A DNA stretch of 64,000 nucleotides from Gemmatimonadota bacterium (GTDB lineage Bacteria; Gemmatimonadota; Gemmatimonadetes; Gemmatimonadales; Gemmatimonadaceae). Both the position numbers and the translations under genes were made by a program. This document shows, in pieces, positions 1 to 9,048 of this stretch (positions within the stretch are counted from its first letter, which is position 1; each line of letters opens with the position of its first letter). Location of the stretch: assembly GCA_028287235.1 (NCBI GenBank), contig JAQBQB010000028.1, forward strand, positions 310,001 through 374,000, given 5' to 3'. Below the pieces are notes generated by a model. It made no database searches, was not told the DNA's origin, and saw nothing but the letters and a program-made list of their open reading frames with translations.

Positions 1-24
1 CGAGTGACGCGATAGGGCTCGTCG

Positions 25-783
25 TCAGACCATCACCGCACCGCCGGCGACGTCGAGAATGATGCCGGTGAGCCACGACGACTCGCCCGACGCAAGGAAG
101 AGCGCGGCGCGTGCGACGTCGTCGGGCGTGCCGAGTCGCGGAATGGGATGCAACTCGGCGAGCTTCGTCTGAACGGCTTGTGGGATCCGCTCGGCGTTGC
201 GCGCGGTCAGGATCGTTTCGGGCGCGATGCAGTTGGCGCGAATGCCGAAGGGGCCCGCCTGCGCGGCGACGTCCTGGGTGAGTATCTGCACGCCCGCCTT
301 CGCCGCGGCATAGGGAATGGGCGCGTTGGGATGCGGCCGGCGCGCCGCGGCGGACGAGATGGTGATGATGTTGCCGCTGCCGCGCGTCTTCATGCCCGGC
401 AGGAAGCTCTTGAGCGTGAGAAACGTGGCGGTGAGGTTGCCGTCGACGGCGGCGCGCCACGCCTCTTCGCTGGTCTCCTCGAGAGGCCCGGGCGGTGCGG
501 GGCTGCCGCCCGCGTTGGCGACGAGCAGGTCGAGGGCGCCGAATCGTTCCTCGATTTGCCGGCGCATCGCTTCGATCTCAGCGAATTGCGTGACGTCGGC
601 CGTGACGGCCATGGCGGTGCCGCCGTCACGCTCGATCTCGGCGACGACGGCGTCGAGCGCGCGCACGTCTCGGCCGTGCACCGCCACCGCGGCTCCCTGA
701 TGCGCGAACAGGCGCGCGATGGCTTCTCCAATCCCGCGCGAGCTGCCGGTCACGAGCGCGACCTTCCCGTCGAGTGCGGCCAT
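25..783 (-). CDS. SDR family NAD(P)-dependent oxidoreductase
   Basis: A 252-residue classical short-chain dehydrogenase/reductase of normal length. The Rossmann cofactor motif TGSSRGIG lies at residues 12-19, the structural NAG motif at about 90-92, the catalytic Ser at 143/144 and the YxxxK pair at Tyr158/Lys162. The C-terminus has the usual SSWLTG..LDVAGG segment of FabG-like members. It is a cytoplasmic NAD(P)(H)-dependent alcohol/ketone oxidoreductase. The substrate cannot be told from sequence. It is divergent from the small membrane protein starting at 868, and the 84-bp gap holds direct repeats that may be an operator. Confidence 0.93.
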   Translation of the reverse strand: MAALDGKVALVTGSSRGIGEAIARLFAHQGAAVAVHGRDVRALDAVVAEIERDGGTAMAVTADVTQFAEIEAMRRQIEERFGALDLLVANAGGSPAPPGPLEETSEEAWRAAVDGNLTATFLTLKSFLPGMKTRGSGNIITISSAAARRPHPNAPIPYAAAKAGVQILTQDVAAQAGPFGIRANCIAPETILTARNAERIPQAVQTKLAELHPIPRLGTPDDVARAALFLASGESSWLTGIILDVAGGAVMV

Positions 784-797
784 GGATCCTCCGTTGA

Positions 798-851
798 TTT
801 CGTTATACCATCAGTCTACTTTCGTTATACACTAAGTCAACTTCGATATTC
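798..851. promoter_or_regulatory. Direct repeats in a divergent promoter gap
   Basis: The 11-mer tttcgttatac occurs at 798-808 and 820-830, and a degenerate copy (cttcgatattc) sits at 841-851. The start-to-start spacings are 22 and 21 bp, about two helical turns, so the copies lie on one DNA face. They fill the gap between two divergent genes and are much more AT-rich than the surroundings. An operator for a dimeric regulator is the natural reading; the TetR gene at 1514 is a candidate partner. This is inference from position only. Confidence 0.35.
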
Positions 852-867
852 TCGCCCAGGAGCTTCC

Positions 868-1218
868 GTGCCACTCACCCAGCTGCTGCTCATCCTCCTT
901 CGCACACTGGCCGGCGCGCAGGTCGTCGTCGGCATCGGGCTCTGGACGGGCCATTGGTACGGCATCGTCGGCGTGCATCGCACCGTCGGTGTCGCGTTCG
1001 TCGTCACGCTCTGGGTGCTGGCGGGGCTCGCGCTCGCGCGGCGGCGATCGACCGGGGTGGCGGTGGTCGCGATTCTTTGGGGCGTTGGAGTCGCGGCCTT
1101 CGGTTTCATGCAGCAACGCATCTTGCCGGGCGATCTGCATTGGATCGTGCGGGTGGCGCACCTGGCGATCGGTGTCGTGGCCATGCCGATCGCTGCGCTG
1201 TTGGCGCGGGAGTCGTGA
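868..1218 (+). CDS. Small four-helix membrane protein of unknown function
   Basis: A 116-residue, very hydrophobic protein with about four predicted membrane helices separated by short loops rich in Arg and His. The GTG start at 868 is chosen because an AGGAG ribosome site lies at 858-862, five bases upstream. The same frame is open further upstream, but only as antisense of the dehydrogenase. I do not recognise a named family. It resembles short hypothetical inner-membrane proteins in size and layout. It is divergent from the dehydrogenase, and a repeat cluster lies just downstream. Confidence 0.7.
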   Translation: MPLTQLLLILLRTLAGAQVVVGIGLWTGHWYGIVGVHRTVGVAFVVTLWVLAGLALARRRSTGVAVVAILWGVGVAAFGFMQQRILPGDLHWIVRVAHLAIGVVAMPIAALLARES

Positions 1219-1243
1219 GGGTTGGGGCAAGGAGCAGCCTCGT

Positions 1244-1468
1244 CATTCCGAGGAGCAGCGCGACGAGGAATCTGCCGTCGCGTACTCGGGGACGAGTGTT
1301 GGTGCGGTCGAGTAGATCCTTCGCTTCGCTCAGGATGACATCGGCTTCGCTCGGGATGACATCGGCTTCGCTCGGGATGACATCCGCTTCGCTCGGGATG
1401 ACATCCGCTTCGCTCAGGATGACATCGGCTTCGCTCAGGATGACATGGGGCTTCGCTCGGGATGACAT
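1244..1468. repeat. Intergenic repeat: imperfect inverted pair plus seven 21-bp tandem units
   Basis: An imperfect inverted pair (arms 1244-1273 and 1314-1337, beginning cattccgag and ending caggatg) is followed by seven tandem 21-bp units from 1324 to 1468. Each unit carries cttcgctc(a/g)ggatgacat. Units differ only at one or two positions. Any reading frame through them gives a 7-residue repeat such as MTSASLG or ILSEADV, which is not a real protein. Similar 'SEAKDL'-encoding intergenic repeats occur in many environmental bacterial genomes. The right arm seems to have been amplified here by slippage. It lies between the small membrane protein and the TetR gene. Confidence 0.85.
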
Positions 1469-1513
1469 GCGGCGCCGCTCACGCTAGAATCCGGACACGA
1501 TGCCACCCCGCCG

Positions 1514-2152
1514 ATGAGCCCACGGCCCTACACGCCGGTCGAGCGCCAGAAGACCGTGGACGCCGGTCGCGAACGGATTCTCACCGGCGCGCGCGAGTTG
1601 CTGATGGACGACGACGCGGAAGGATTTTCGATCGACGCGGTGGCGCGGCGCGCGGGCGTGTCGCGCATGACGGTCTACAACCAGTTCGAGTCGAAGGCCG
1701 GATTGCTCGAAGCGTTGTTCGACTCGATCGCGGCGCGTGGGCCGTTCGGACAGATGAGCGACGTCTTCGCGCAGAAGGATCCAGTGGCGGCACTGGACGA
1801 TTTCATCGCGCTCTTCGGCCGCTTCTGGACGCACAGCCGCCGTGCGCATCTGCGCCTCCGCGCGGCGGCGGCGAACGATCCGGAGCTCGCGGCGGCGCTC
1901 GAGAGCCGCAACGACCGGCGGCGTCACGGACTCGTGGAGCTCGTGCGCCGGATCTCGAAGAAAGCGAAGCCCGTCGTTCCGCACGACGAGGTCGTGAACG
2001 TGCTGTTCGTGCTGCTCAATTTCGATACGTTCGACGCATTCGCTGGAGCGGATCGTGCGCCGAACGACGTGGTGGCGCTCGTACAACGCCTGGCGCACGC
2101 GGTGCTCGGCCTGCCCAAGAAGCGCGCACGCAAGCGGGTGTCGAAGGCGTAG
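1514..2152 (+). CDS. TetR/AcrR family transcriptional regulator
   Basis: A 212-residue protein with an N-terminal TetR helix-turn-helix at about residues 20-65, including AVARRAGVSRMTVYNQFESKAG, the typical recognition-helix pattern. The C-terminal part is a helical ligand-binding and dimerisation domain with no family-specific signature I can name. The C-terminus is very basic (KKRARKRVSK). It should act as a ligand-controlled repressor. Likely targets are its neighbours, the NimA-like flavin protein just downstream or the divergent promoter at 784-867. The upstream region is the 21-bp tandem repeat cluster, so its own promoter must lie in or beside that repeat. Confidence 0.92.
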   Translation: MSPRPYTPVERQKTVDAGRERILTGARELLMDDDAEGFSIDAVARRAGVSRMTVYNQFESKAGLLEALFDSIAARGPFGQMSDVFAQKDPVAALDDFIALFGRFWTHSRRAHLRLRAAAANDPELAAALESRNDRRRHGLVELVRRISKKAKPVVPHDEVVNVLFVLLNFDTFDAFAGADRAPNDVVALVQRLAHAVLGLPKKRARKRVSKA

Positions 2153-2211
2153 CGCAACGGCCTGAAGCGGCGCGGCGCGTGCCGGGAGAGGATCTTGCAC
2201 TCCGTACCGAG

Positions 2212-2697
2212 ATGACCCAGCTCAATCCGATCATCCGCGCGTTGCGCGGAGACGAAGCGCAAGAGTTCCTCGCGAGCCACCATGTCGGCCGCATCGCGTT
2301 CTCGCTCCACGACCGGGTCGACATCGAGCCGTTGCACTACGTCTACGAGGCGCCGTGGATCTTCGGCCGCACCAGCGCGGGCGCGAAGGTGCTCACGCTG
2401 GCCCACAACCGCTGGTGCGCGCTCGAGGCCGACGAGGTGCTCGGCATGTTCGATTGGAAGAGCGTCGTCGCGAAGGGACCGTTCACGCCACTCGACCCCG
2501 CGTCGGCCGTGGACGACTACGATCGCGCGCTCACGGCCCTCCGCAGGTTTCTTCCGAGCACGCTCACCGACGACGATCCGACGCCGCACCGGAACATCCT
2601 GTTCGCGGTGCATGCGTCGGAGATCTCGGGGCGATGCTCGGTGTCGCACGGCGAGAGCGATGGGAGCGACGAGAACGATGGGCTCGCGACGGCGTAG
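2212..2697 (+). CDS. Pyridoxamine 5'-phosphate oxidase-like (NimA-type) flavin protein
   Basis: A 161-residue protein of the PPOX-like split-barrel family, nearest in pattern to the NimA/nitroimidazole-reductase group. The typical order is seen: FLASHHVGRIAFS, then LHYVYEAPWIFGRTSAGAKV, WCALEADEV, WKSVVAKG, and a C-terminal ASEISGR. Members bind FMN or another flavin and are cytoplasmic; the reaction of this one is unknown. ATG at 2212 is used. A GTG in frame at 2179 would add 11 residues and cannot be excluded, as the purine-rich stretch at about 2184-2191 is far from 2212. It follows the TetR gene by 59 bp in the same direction. Confidence 0.85.
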   Translation: MTQLNPIIRALRGDEAQEFLASHHVGRIAFSLHDRVDIEPLHYVYEAPWIFGRTSAGAKVLTLAHNRWCALEADEVLGMFDWKSVVAKGPFTPLDPASAVDDYDRALTALRRFLPSTLTDDDPTPHRNILFAVHASEISGRCSVSHGESDGSDENDGLATA

Positions 2698-2719
2698 ACA
2701 GACTCTCGCCGAATCGAGA

Positions 2720-3187
2720 TCAGCTCGCCGGCTGAAGCGCCGTCGCTGCATGGCGCGCTGAGCCCCGAGTCTTCTCGGCGATCGGAGCGATGCGCGCACG
2801 GCCATAGGCGACGAAGGCACAGAACAATCCGACGACGAACGGCGCCAATGCGGGTTTGATCGAGCCGCCCGCACCGGCCATCGAGATGCCGATCGCGCCG
2901 CTCATGATGATCACGAGCCCGCCCGCCGCGGCCGGTGTGAGATAGGGACGAACGCGCAACAGCGCCGGGAAGATGAGGCCCAGCCCGCCGGCGAGCTCAC
3001 ACACGCCGATGAAGCGCAGGAACGCGCCAGGGAGTGCCATCTCCTTCGTCATTGCGGCGATCGGCATCACCAGCTTCATCCCGCCGGCGAATACGAAGAT
3101 GAGAGCGAGGAGTACCTGCACGGCCCAGAGTGCCGCGCTCAACTTGGAGTGGTCTTCGTCGTTCCGGCGCAGTGTGTTGGATGGCAT
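2720..3187 (-). CDS. DoxX-like family membrane protein
   Basis: A 155-residue protein with four predicted membrane helices in the DoxX arrangement. The first helix is followed by the FVFAGGMKL segment, the second by LRFIGVCELAGGLGLIFPAL, then two more helices. These are the hallmarks of the DoxX-like family of small inner-membrane proteins, several of which are linked to redox or thiol stress. The start at 3187 has a GAGGAG ribosome site about nine bases upstream. It is convergent with the NimA-like gene and divergent from the truncated haemoglobin, with a 130-bp gap where I see no clear operator. Confidence 0.88.
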   Translation of the reverse strand: MPSNTLRRNDEDHSKLSAALWAVQVLLALIFVFAGGMKLVMPIAAMTKEMALPGAFLRFIGVCELAGGLGLIFPALLRVRPYLTPAAAGGLVIIMSGAIGISMAGAGGSIKPALAPFVVGLFCAFVAYGRARIAPIAEKTRGSARHAATALQPAS

Positions 3188-3317
3188 TGTCGTATCTCCT
3201 CTCGGTCGGGGTGAAGCGAGGCCGCCGGCCGGAGGGGCCGAGCGTGAACCTGCGCTCTACAGAGACGTCGAACGGGCCGGGGCGAAATCGACACCGGGGA
3301 GGGCGTAGATTTCCCTC

Positions 3318-3725
3318 ATGTCTGCTCCTACGCCGACCCCCACTCCATACGAGCTCCTCGGCGGCGACGCCGGAATTCGGCGGCTCGTCGACCGCTTCTA
3401 TGATTTGATGGACAGCGCGCCCGAGGCGGCGAACGTCCGCGCGCTGCACGCCGCCAGCCTCCAGGCGTCGCGCCAAAAGCTGTATCTCTACCTCACCGGG
3501 TGGACCGGCGGCCCGCAATGGTACGTCGAGCAGCGCGGCCACCCGCGCCTACGCATGCGGCATGCGCCCTTCCCCATCGCCACGCGCGAGCGGGACGAGT
3601 GGCTGTGGTGCATGGACCAGGCGTTGAGCGAGCATTCGATGCCCGACGCGCTGCGCGAGAGCCTGCGGCAACAGCTGCACGCGCTGGCGGACCACATGCG
3701 GAACCGCGAGGACGCGGTCGGATAG
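3318..3725 (+). CDS. glbO: Group II truncated haemoglobin
   Basis: A 135-residue 2/2 globin matching the group II (GlbO/trHbO) pattern: YELLGGDAGIRRLVDRFYDLMD, then LYLYLTGWTGGP and the proximal-His segment HPRLRMRHAPFPI. A Trp in the G helix region (EWLWCMDQAL) is the group II signature. The haem iron is held by the His in RMRHAPF. Family members bind O2 and can detoxify NO or peroxides. The N-terminus is a short Pro/Thr tail. It is divergent from DoxX. The downstream ADOP permease starts 72 bp later, so it may share the transcript. Confidence 0.92.
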   Translation: MSAPTPTPTPYELLGGDAGIRRLVDRFYDLMDSAPEAANVRALHAASLQASRQKLYLYLTGWTGGPQWYVEQRGHPRLRMRHAPFPIATRERDEWLWCMDQALSEHSMPDALRESLRQQLHALADHMRNREDAVG

Positions 3726-3797
3726 CTCCAGGGCGGCGACTTGCGGTCGTGCTGAAATTTCACTATGCTTCCACTCACCTGATGACTGGAAGGCGAC

Positions 3798-6479
3798 ATG
3801 GCGCGCAGTCGGTTCGAGAGACCTCGCTTCCTCACACTGCCCTGGCGCTCGCGGGCGGCGATCGCGCGCGACGTCGACGCTGAGCTGAGCTTTCATCTCG
3901 AGATGCGGACGAACGAGCTCATGGCGCAGGGGCTCGGGTCCGACGAAGCGCGACGGCGCGCGACTGAAGAATTCGGCGACATCGAGTTCACGCGCGCCTA
4001 TTGCCGCACGCTCGACCAACGCGGAGACCGTGCAGCGCGCGCCGCCGATTGGCTCGCCGAATGGCGGCAGGACGCGCACTACGCATTCCGTACGCTGCGC
4101 CGCAGCCCAGGCTTCGCCATCGTGTCGCTGGTCACGCTGGCGCTCGCGATCGGCGCGAACAGCGCGATCTTCACCGTCGCGCGCGCCGTGCTCCTGAAGC
4201 CGTTGCCCTACGGCGCGCCCAACGGACTCGTGACGCTGTTCGAGAGTTGGCCGGGACGTCCGTCCGACCACACCCCGGTGTCGCCGGCGAATTTCGTCGA
4301 TTACAAGGCGCAGCAGCATTCGTTCGTCGACATGGCGCCGTACCTGGGATTGGGCTCGGTGACGTGGCGCGCCGAGAACGCCGATCCCGCCGCGGTGAGC
4401 GCGCTCGCCGTCGCGCCCAATCTGTTCGGCGTGCTGCAGGTGCCGGCGCTTCGTGGACGCACGTTCACCGCGGGAGAGGACGCGCCAGGTGCCAATCTCG
4501 TGGTGGTCATATCGTACGCGTTCTGGCAGCGCGCGTTCGGAGGCGACGTCGCGAGCATCGGTCGCCGCATCTCGCTGAACGGGCGGTCGTACGAGCTGAT
4601 CGGCGTCATGCCGCGCGACTTCACGCTCGGCCTGGGCGAAGACCTATGGATGCCGCTCGATCTGAGCGACGCGACGGCCGACCCCGTGCGATCGCGGAAG
4701 CAACATTACCTGCACGTCGTGGGGCGCCTCGCGCCGGGGATGACGATCGACGCCGCGCGCGCGGACTTGCTCGCGGTAGCGCGACGGTTGGCGGCGGAGT
4801 ATCCGGAGGCGAACACCGGCCGGTCCGCCTTGTTGCTGCCGCTGCACGAGGTGATGACCGGCAACCTTCGTCCGGCGCTGCTGCTGTTACAAGGCGCCGC
4901 GGCGATGGTGCTGCTCATCGCCTGCGCGAATCTCGCCAACCTCACCCTCTCGCGCACGTTGGGCCGGCGGCGTGAGCTGGCTCTGCGCGCCGCGCTCGGC
5001 GCCGGCCGCGCGCGGCTCGTTCGACAGTTGATCGCCGAGTCTGTGTTGCTGGCGCTCGCGGGCGGCGCGATTGGAGTTGGCCTCGCCGTGGTCGCGACGC
5101 GCGCGCTGTTGTCGCTCAATCCCGACGCGCTGCCCGCGATGTTCAGCTCCGGCGTCGACGTCGGCGTGCTGGCGTTCAGCCTCGGCCTGTCGGTCGCGAC
5201 CGGTCTGCTGTTCGGGCTGGTGCCCGCCCTCGATGCGGCGCGCGCGAATCTGCACGACGCGCTCAAGGAAGGTGGACGCAGCGCCAGCGGCGGCCGCGGG
5301 CCCGAGCGCGTGCGGCGGGCGCTGGTCGTTGCGCAAGTCGGGTTGGCCGTGATGCTGCTCGTCGGCGCCGGGCTTCTGGTGCGGAGCTTCGGTGAGCTCG
5401 CGCGCGTGCAACTTGGTTTCGATCCCGACCATGTCCTCACCGCGCAGCTCAGGGCGAGCGGCGCACAATATGATTCGTCGTCTGCGATCAACCACTTCTA
5501 CGACGGCGTGCTCGACGACGTGGCACACGCACCGGGCGTCGTCGCCGTCGGTGCGATGACGTTGCTCCCCACCGGCGGCGCCGTCGGCTCGACCGTTCGC
5601 GTGGAGGGCGAGCCGGTGGACGAACGGAATCTGCCGGAGATCGGGTACGTCGCGGTGCGTGGAGAGCTGTTCAAGGCGATGCGCATTCCGATTCTCGCGG
5701 GGCGCGCGTACGATGCGACGGACCTGGCGAGCGGACCGAAGACCACGATCGTCAACGAGGCGGCCGCGAAACGATTCTTTCCGGCGGGTGACGCCGTGGG
5801 CCGGCGAATTCGCATCGGGCCCAACCCCAACGGCGAATGGATGACGATCGTCGGCGTGGCGGGCGACATTCGGAACGAGGGACCGGGCGTTCCGGCGAGA
5901 CCGATGCTGTATGCCAACCACCGGCAGGAGGCGTGGGACCGCTCGCTGGCGGTCGTGGTGCGAACGGCGGGCGATCCGCAGACCGCCGCGCCGGCCCTCC
6001 GCCGAGCCGTGCGGACGATGGACCCGTCGCTCGCGATCCGTGATATCAAAACTCTAAACGACGTCGTGGGCGCGAGCCTGGCGCCGCGCCGGTTCGCTCT
6101 CGGGCTCGCCGCGTGCTTCGCGGCGATCGCGCTGCTGCTGGCGGCGATCGGGATCTACGGCGTGCTCGCGTACATGGTGGCGACGCGCACGCGCGAGCTC
6201 GGCGTGCGAATCGCGCTCGGCGCAACCTGGCAGAACGTGTTGGGGCTCGTGATGCGGCAGGGATTGGGCTGGTCGCTGCTCGGCCTCGTCGTCGGCGTCG
6301 CCGGCTCGATCGCGGGTGGACGCGCGCTCGGCGGCATGTTGTTCGGCGTGAGCCCGCTCGACCTGCCGACGTATGCAACGGTGGCGATCGGGTTGCTGAT
6401 CGTCGTCGGCGTGGCGTGCGCCGTTCCGGCGCGTCGGGCAACGCGCGTCGATCCGCTCACGAGCATGCGCGCGGAGTAG
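3798..6479 (+). CDS. ADOP-type ABC permease (MacB/FtsX family) with N-terminal prefix domain
   Basis: An 893-residue duplicated orphan permease. Residues 1-85 form the cytoplasmic prefix domain ([29 protein letters not shown]). Then come two MacB-like halves, each with a membrane helix, a periplasmic MacB_PCD domain and FtsX helices, with [22 protein letters not shown] and [20 protein letters not shown] as the paired coupling segments. There is no ATPase gene beside it, as is usual for this family, which is expanded in Acidobacteriota and Gemmatimonadota. It probably exports or extrudes an unknown substrate with an ATPase encoded elsewhere. ATG at 3798 has GGAAGG just upstream. Confidence 0.93.
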   Translation: MARSRFERPRFLTLPWRSRAAIARDVDAELSFHLEMRTNELMAQGLGSDEARRRATEEFGDIEFTRAYCRTLDQRGDRAARAADWLAEWRQDAHYAFRTLRRSPGFAIVSLVTLALAIGANSAIFTVARAVLLKPLPYGAPNGLVTLFESWPGRPSDHTPVSPANFVDYKAQQHSFVDMAPYLGLGSVTWRAENADPAAVSALAVAPNLFGVLQVPALRGRTFTAGEDAPGANLVVVISYAFWQRAFGGDVASIGRRISLNGRSYELIGVMPRDFTLGLGEDLWMPLDLSDATADPVRSRKQHYLHVVGRLAPGMTIDAARADLLAVARRLAAEYPEANTGRSALLLPLHEVMTGNLRPALLLLQGAAAMVLLIACANLANLTLSRTLGRRRELALRAALGAGRARLVRQLIAESVLLALAGGAIGVGLAVVATRALLSLNPDALPAMFSSGVDVGVLAFSLGLSVATGLLFGLVPALDAARANLHDALKEGGRSASGGRGPERVRRALVVAQVGLAVMLLVGAGLLVRSFGELARVQLGFDPDHVLTAQLRASGAQYDSSSAINHFYDGVLDDVAHAPGVVAVGAMTLLPTGGAVGSTVRVEGEPVDERNLPEIGYVAVRGELFKAMRIPILAGRAYDATDLASGPKTTIVNEAAAKRFFPAGDAVGRRIRIGPNPNGEWMTIVGVAGDIRNEGPGVPARPMLYANHRQEAWDRSLAVVVRTAGDPQTAAPALRRAVRTMDPSLAIRDIKTLNDVVGASLAPRRFALGLAACFAAIALLLAAIGIYGVLAYMVATRTRELGVRIALGATWQNVLGLVMRQGLGWSLLGLVVGVAGSIAGGRALGGMLFGVSPLDLPTYATVAIGLLIVVGVACAVPARRATRVDPLTSMRAE

Positions 6480-6537
6480 GTGTCCGCGTCGTTCCGACGT
6501 GGGTTGCGCCCAGGCCGGGCGGTGTAGAGTTTCGGAA

Positions 6538-7875
6538 ATGCAAACCTTGCTGATCGAGGACGACTCCGCGGTGTACGGCGCGGCCTCGCCCGCCGGCGAC
6601 CGGCGCGCCAAGATCGGCGCCGTCATTCGCGTGGCGAGCGGCAACTTCCTCGAGATGTACGACTTCATCGTCTACGGCTACTACGCCGGGTACATCGCGA
6701 AGACGTTCTTTCCGGCGAACAGCGAGTTCGCGTCGCTCATGCTGTCGTTGATGACCTTCGGCGTCGGCTACCTCATGCGGCCGGTGGGCGCGATCGTACT
6801 GGGCGCCTACATCGACCGCATGGGTCGACGCAAAGGGCTCATCGTGACACTGGGGCTGATGGCGTTCGGCACGCTGACCATCGCGGTGACCCCGGGGTAC
6901 GCGACGATCGGGCTCGCCGCGCCGATCATCATCGTGGTGGGCCGCCTGCTGCAGGGCCTCTCGGCCGGTGTGGAGCTTGGGGGTGTGTCGGTGTATCTCG
7001 CCGAGATCGCGACGCGCGGGCGGCGCGGCTTCTACTGCTCGTGGCAGTCCGCCAGCCAACAGGTGGCGGTCGTCTTCACCGCGCTGATTGGGCTCGTGCT
7101 CACCGGCATGATCTCCACCGACGAGATGGCATCCTATGGGTGGCGCATTCCGCTGCTCATCGGTTGCCTGATCATTCCCGTCATCCTCTGGCTCCGCGGC
7201 TCGCTCGAGGAAACAGCGGCGTTTCAGAAGATGCAGCAGCACCCGCGGCGGGCCGGCGAGGTGTTTCAGCTCGTCGCGGCGAACTGGCGGCTCGTGCTGA
7301 TCGGCATGATGATGACGGTCTTCACCACGACGTGCTTCTATCTGATCACCGCATACACGCCAACCTTCGGGAAGCAGGCGTTGCATCTCGCGCCGACGCA
7401 GACCTTCGTGGTGACGCTGTGCGTGGGGCTCGCCAACTTTTTCTGGCTCCCCGTGGGCGGCGTCGTCTCCGATCGCGTCGGCCGCCGTCCGCTGCTGTTC
7501 CTCGTCACCATCCTGACGCTGCTCACCGCGTACCCGGCAATGTCGTGGCTGGTCGCGGCGCCGAGCTTTGGACGGCTCCTGGCCGTGGAGCTCTGGTTTT
7601 CGTTCTTCTTCGGCATGTACAACGGTGCCATGGTTCCATTGCTCGTGGAGATCATGCCGGCGAAAGTCCGCACCGCGGCGTTTGCCTTCGCGTACAGTTT
7701 GGCGACGGCCATCTTCGGCGGATTCACGCCGGCCATCTGCACTTACCTGATCGAGGCGACGGGCAACAAGGGCGCGCCCGCGCTCTGGCTCTCGCTCGCG
7801 GCCACCATCAGCCTCGCCGGTGCGGTGCTGTCGAAGCGCGTCGCCCAAGTGGGTGGAAGTGCGGCGATGGAATAG
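6538..7875 (+). CDS. MFS transporter, metabolite:H+ symporter (MHS/citrate-like) family
   Basis: A 445-residue carrier with twelve predicted helices. The MHS subfamily signatures are clear: [24 protein letters not shown] at the first helix, [25 protein letters not shown] in loop 2-3, and [24 protein letters not shown] in helix 5. The pattern resembles citrate/tricarballylate-proton symporters rather than the proline/betaine branch, but the substrate is not proven. ATG at 6538 is used because it starts just before the family N-terminus; a longer frame from 6499 lacks support. It follows the permease by 58 bp and is convergent with the lipoprotein at 7891. Confidence 0.9.
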   Translation: MQTLLIEDDSAVYGAASPAGDRRAKIGAVIRVASGNFLEMYDFIVYGYYAGYIAKTFFPANSEFASLMLSLMTFGVGYLMRPVGAIVLGAYIDRMGRRKGLIVTLGLMAFGTLTIAVTPGYATIGLAAPIIIVVGRLLQGLSAGVELGGVSVYLAEIATRGRRGFYCSWQSASQQVAVVFTALIGLVLTGMISTDEMASYGWRIPLLIGCLIIPVILWLRGSLEETAAFQKMQQHPRRAGEVFQLVAANWRLVLIGMMMTVFTTTCFYLITAYTPTFGKQALHLAPTQTFVVTLCVGLANFFWLPVGGVVSDRVGRRPLLFLVTILTLLTAYPAMSWLVAAPSFGRLLAVELWFSFFFGMYNGAMVPLLVEIMPAKVRTAAFAFAYSLATAIFGGFTPAICTYLIEATGNKGAPALWLSLAATISLAGAVLSKRVAQVGGSAAME

Positions 7876-7890
7876 CCACGCGGCAGGCGC

Positions 7891-9048
7891 CTAGCGCTCG
7901 TAGGTCCTGGCGGCCGCATCGAACCCGGCAACCGTCGACGCCCGCAGGCCGGGAAAGAACTCGGCGCGGAGCTGGCGGCCAGCGAGCACTTGCACCGCGA
8001 ACACGCCGGCGATCGGCAAGCTCACACTTGTGCGAACGGAATCGCCGCTCCAGTTCTTGACTTCGTACTTCACCACGCCGCTCGACACCGTGATCGCCGC
8101 CGGATCGGGCGTGTTGCCCTCGACGACCCACTGGCGCGAGCTGCCGTCGGGAAAGGCCATCGAGATCATGACGAGAGCGGGGTCGATGTTGCCGTACGCC
8201 AGCGACAGATGGCCGGTCCAATAGGTGCCGCCGCCCGGACCCGTGCCGCCGTAGCCGTTCGTGCCGACGAGAAACCAGTTCCCCACCGCGGCGCCGTCCA
8301 CGTCGAAGTCGATCTTGCCGCCGCGCGGCAGCGCCTTGCGCCGGTTCAGCGCGTTGAGCTGTCCGCGAAGCGGCTCGTCGAAATAGTCGAGCGCATCCAT
8401 CGAGTGAATCTTCCACGGCTCCGCCACATAGTGCTCGGGTACGAGCAGACCGGGGAGCGTGATGTCGGCGTTCACGGTGCCGAGGTCGAGCGTCTGCCCG
8501 CCGACCTTGCCGATGAGCTGGCCCGCGGTCACGGGAATTCGCACGTATGCGCTGTTGTTCGCGGCCAGGGCGCTTCCGCCGGCGGCAAGGATGCTCGGCT
8601 CGAGCTGCGTGACGAGATCGTAGTACACCCAGTAGGTGCACGAGCCCTCGAACACGATGCGGTAGTCGACCGATCCAACGGGCGCCGTGCCCACGTCGCC
8701 CGCCGCCTTCACGCGAGGCTGGATCAGCACGATGTTGCCGGTGAAGGGGGCGACTACGTTGTACCGCGTTCGGCCGGCGAACAGGTCGAGCGGCAGCAAG
8801 TACTGATGATCGATGGGAGTTACGTGGCCACCGGTCATCACACCGAGTGGGATGAACTGGCCAACGTCGGCGATCGCCATGGGCGACGCGGCGTAGCGAA
8901 CAATGCCGCTTCCCTTGCAAGTGCCATGGCTGAACGCCTGGCGAAGGTCGTTCGTCGGAACGCCGCTTGGCGCGGTAGTCTCTCCGCCGCACGAGCCGCA
9001 GGCGAGCGCGCCGGCGGCGAGCAGGGCGACGCGGAGCCGAGATGTCAT
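7891..9048 (-). CDS. Lipoprotein with a degenerate M23-like fold
   Basis: A 385-residue protein with a lipoprotein signal peptide (MTSRLRVALLAAGALAC, then GSCGGE). Residues about 70-200 carry the layout of an M23/biotin-hybrid beta domain: HVTPIDHQYLLPLD, VVAPFTGNIVLIQPR, then a segment ending VTAGQLIGKVGG. The second-half HxH metal ligands are absent, so peptidase activity is doubtful. The rest is unrecognised and beta-rich. ATG at 9048 is chosen because it overlaps the TPR gene stop as ATGA (9045-9048), which implies coupled translation. Earlier in-frame codons only extend into that gene. Function unknown; probably envelope-associated. Confidence 0.7.
   Translation of the reverse strand: MTSRLRVALLAAGALACGSCGGETTAPSGVPTNDLRQAFSHGTCKGSGIVRYAASPMAIADVGQFIPLGVMTGGHVTPIDHQYLLPLDLFAGRTRYNVVAPFTGNIVLIQPRVKAAGDVGTAPVGSVDYRIVFEGSCTYWVYYDLVTQLEPSILAAGGSALAANNSAYVRIPVTAGQLIGKVGGQTLDLGTVNADITLPGLLVPEHYVAEPWKIHSMDALDYFDEPLRGQLNALNRRKALPRGGKIDFDVDGAAVGNWFLVGTNGYGGTGPGGGTYWTGHLSLAYGNIDPALVMISMAFPDGSSRQWVVEGNTPDPAAITVSSGVVKYEVKNWSGDSVRTSVSLPIAGVFAVQVLAGRQLRAEFFPGLRASTVAGFDAAARTYER

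Noticed and set aside
148-867. Long N-terminal extension of the small membrane protein
   Set aside because: The extension is antisense to the dehydrogenase; a GTG with a good ribosome site at 868 gives the real start.
1324-1468. CRISPR array
   Set aside because: The 21-bp units are directly joined with no unique spacers, and no cas genes are near.
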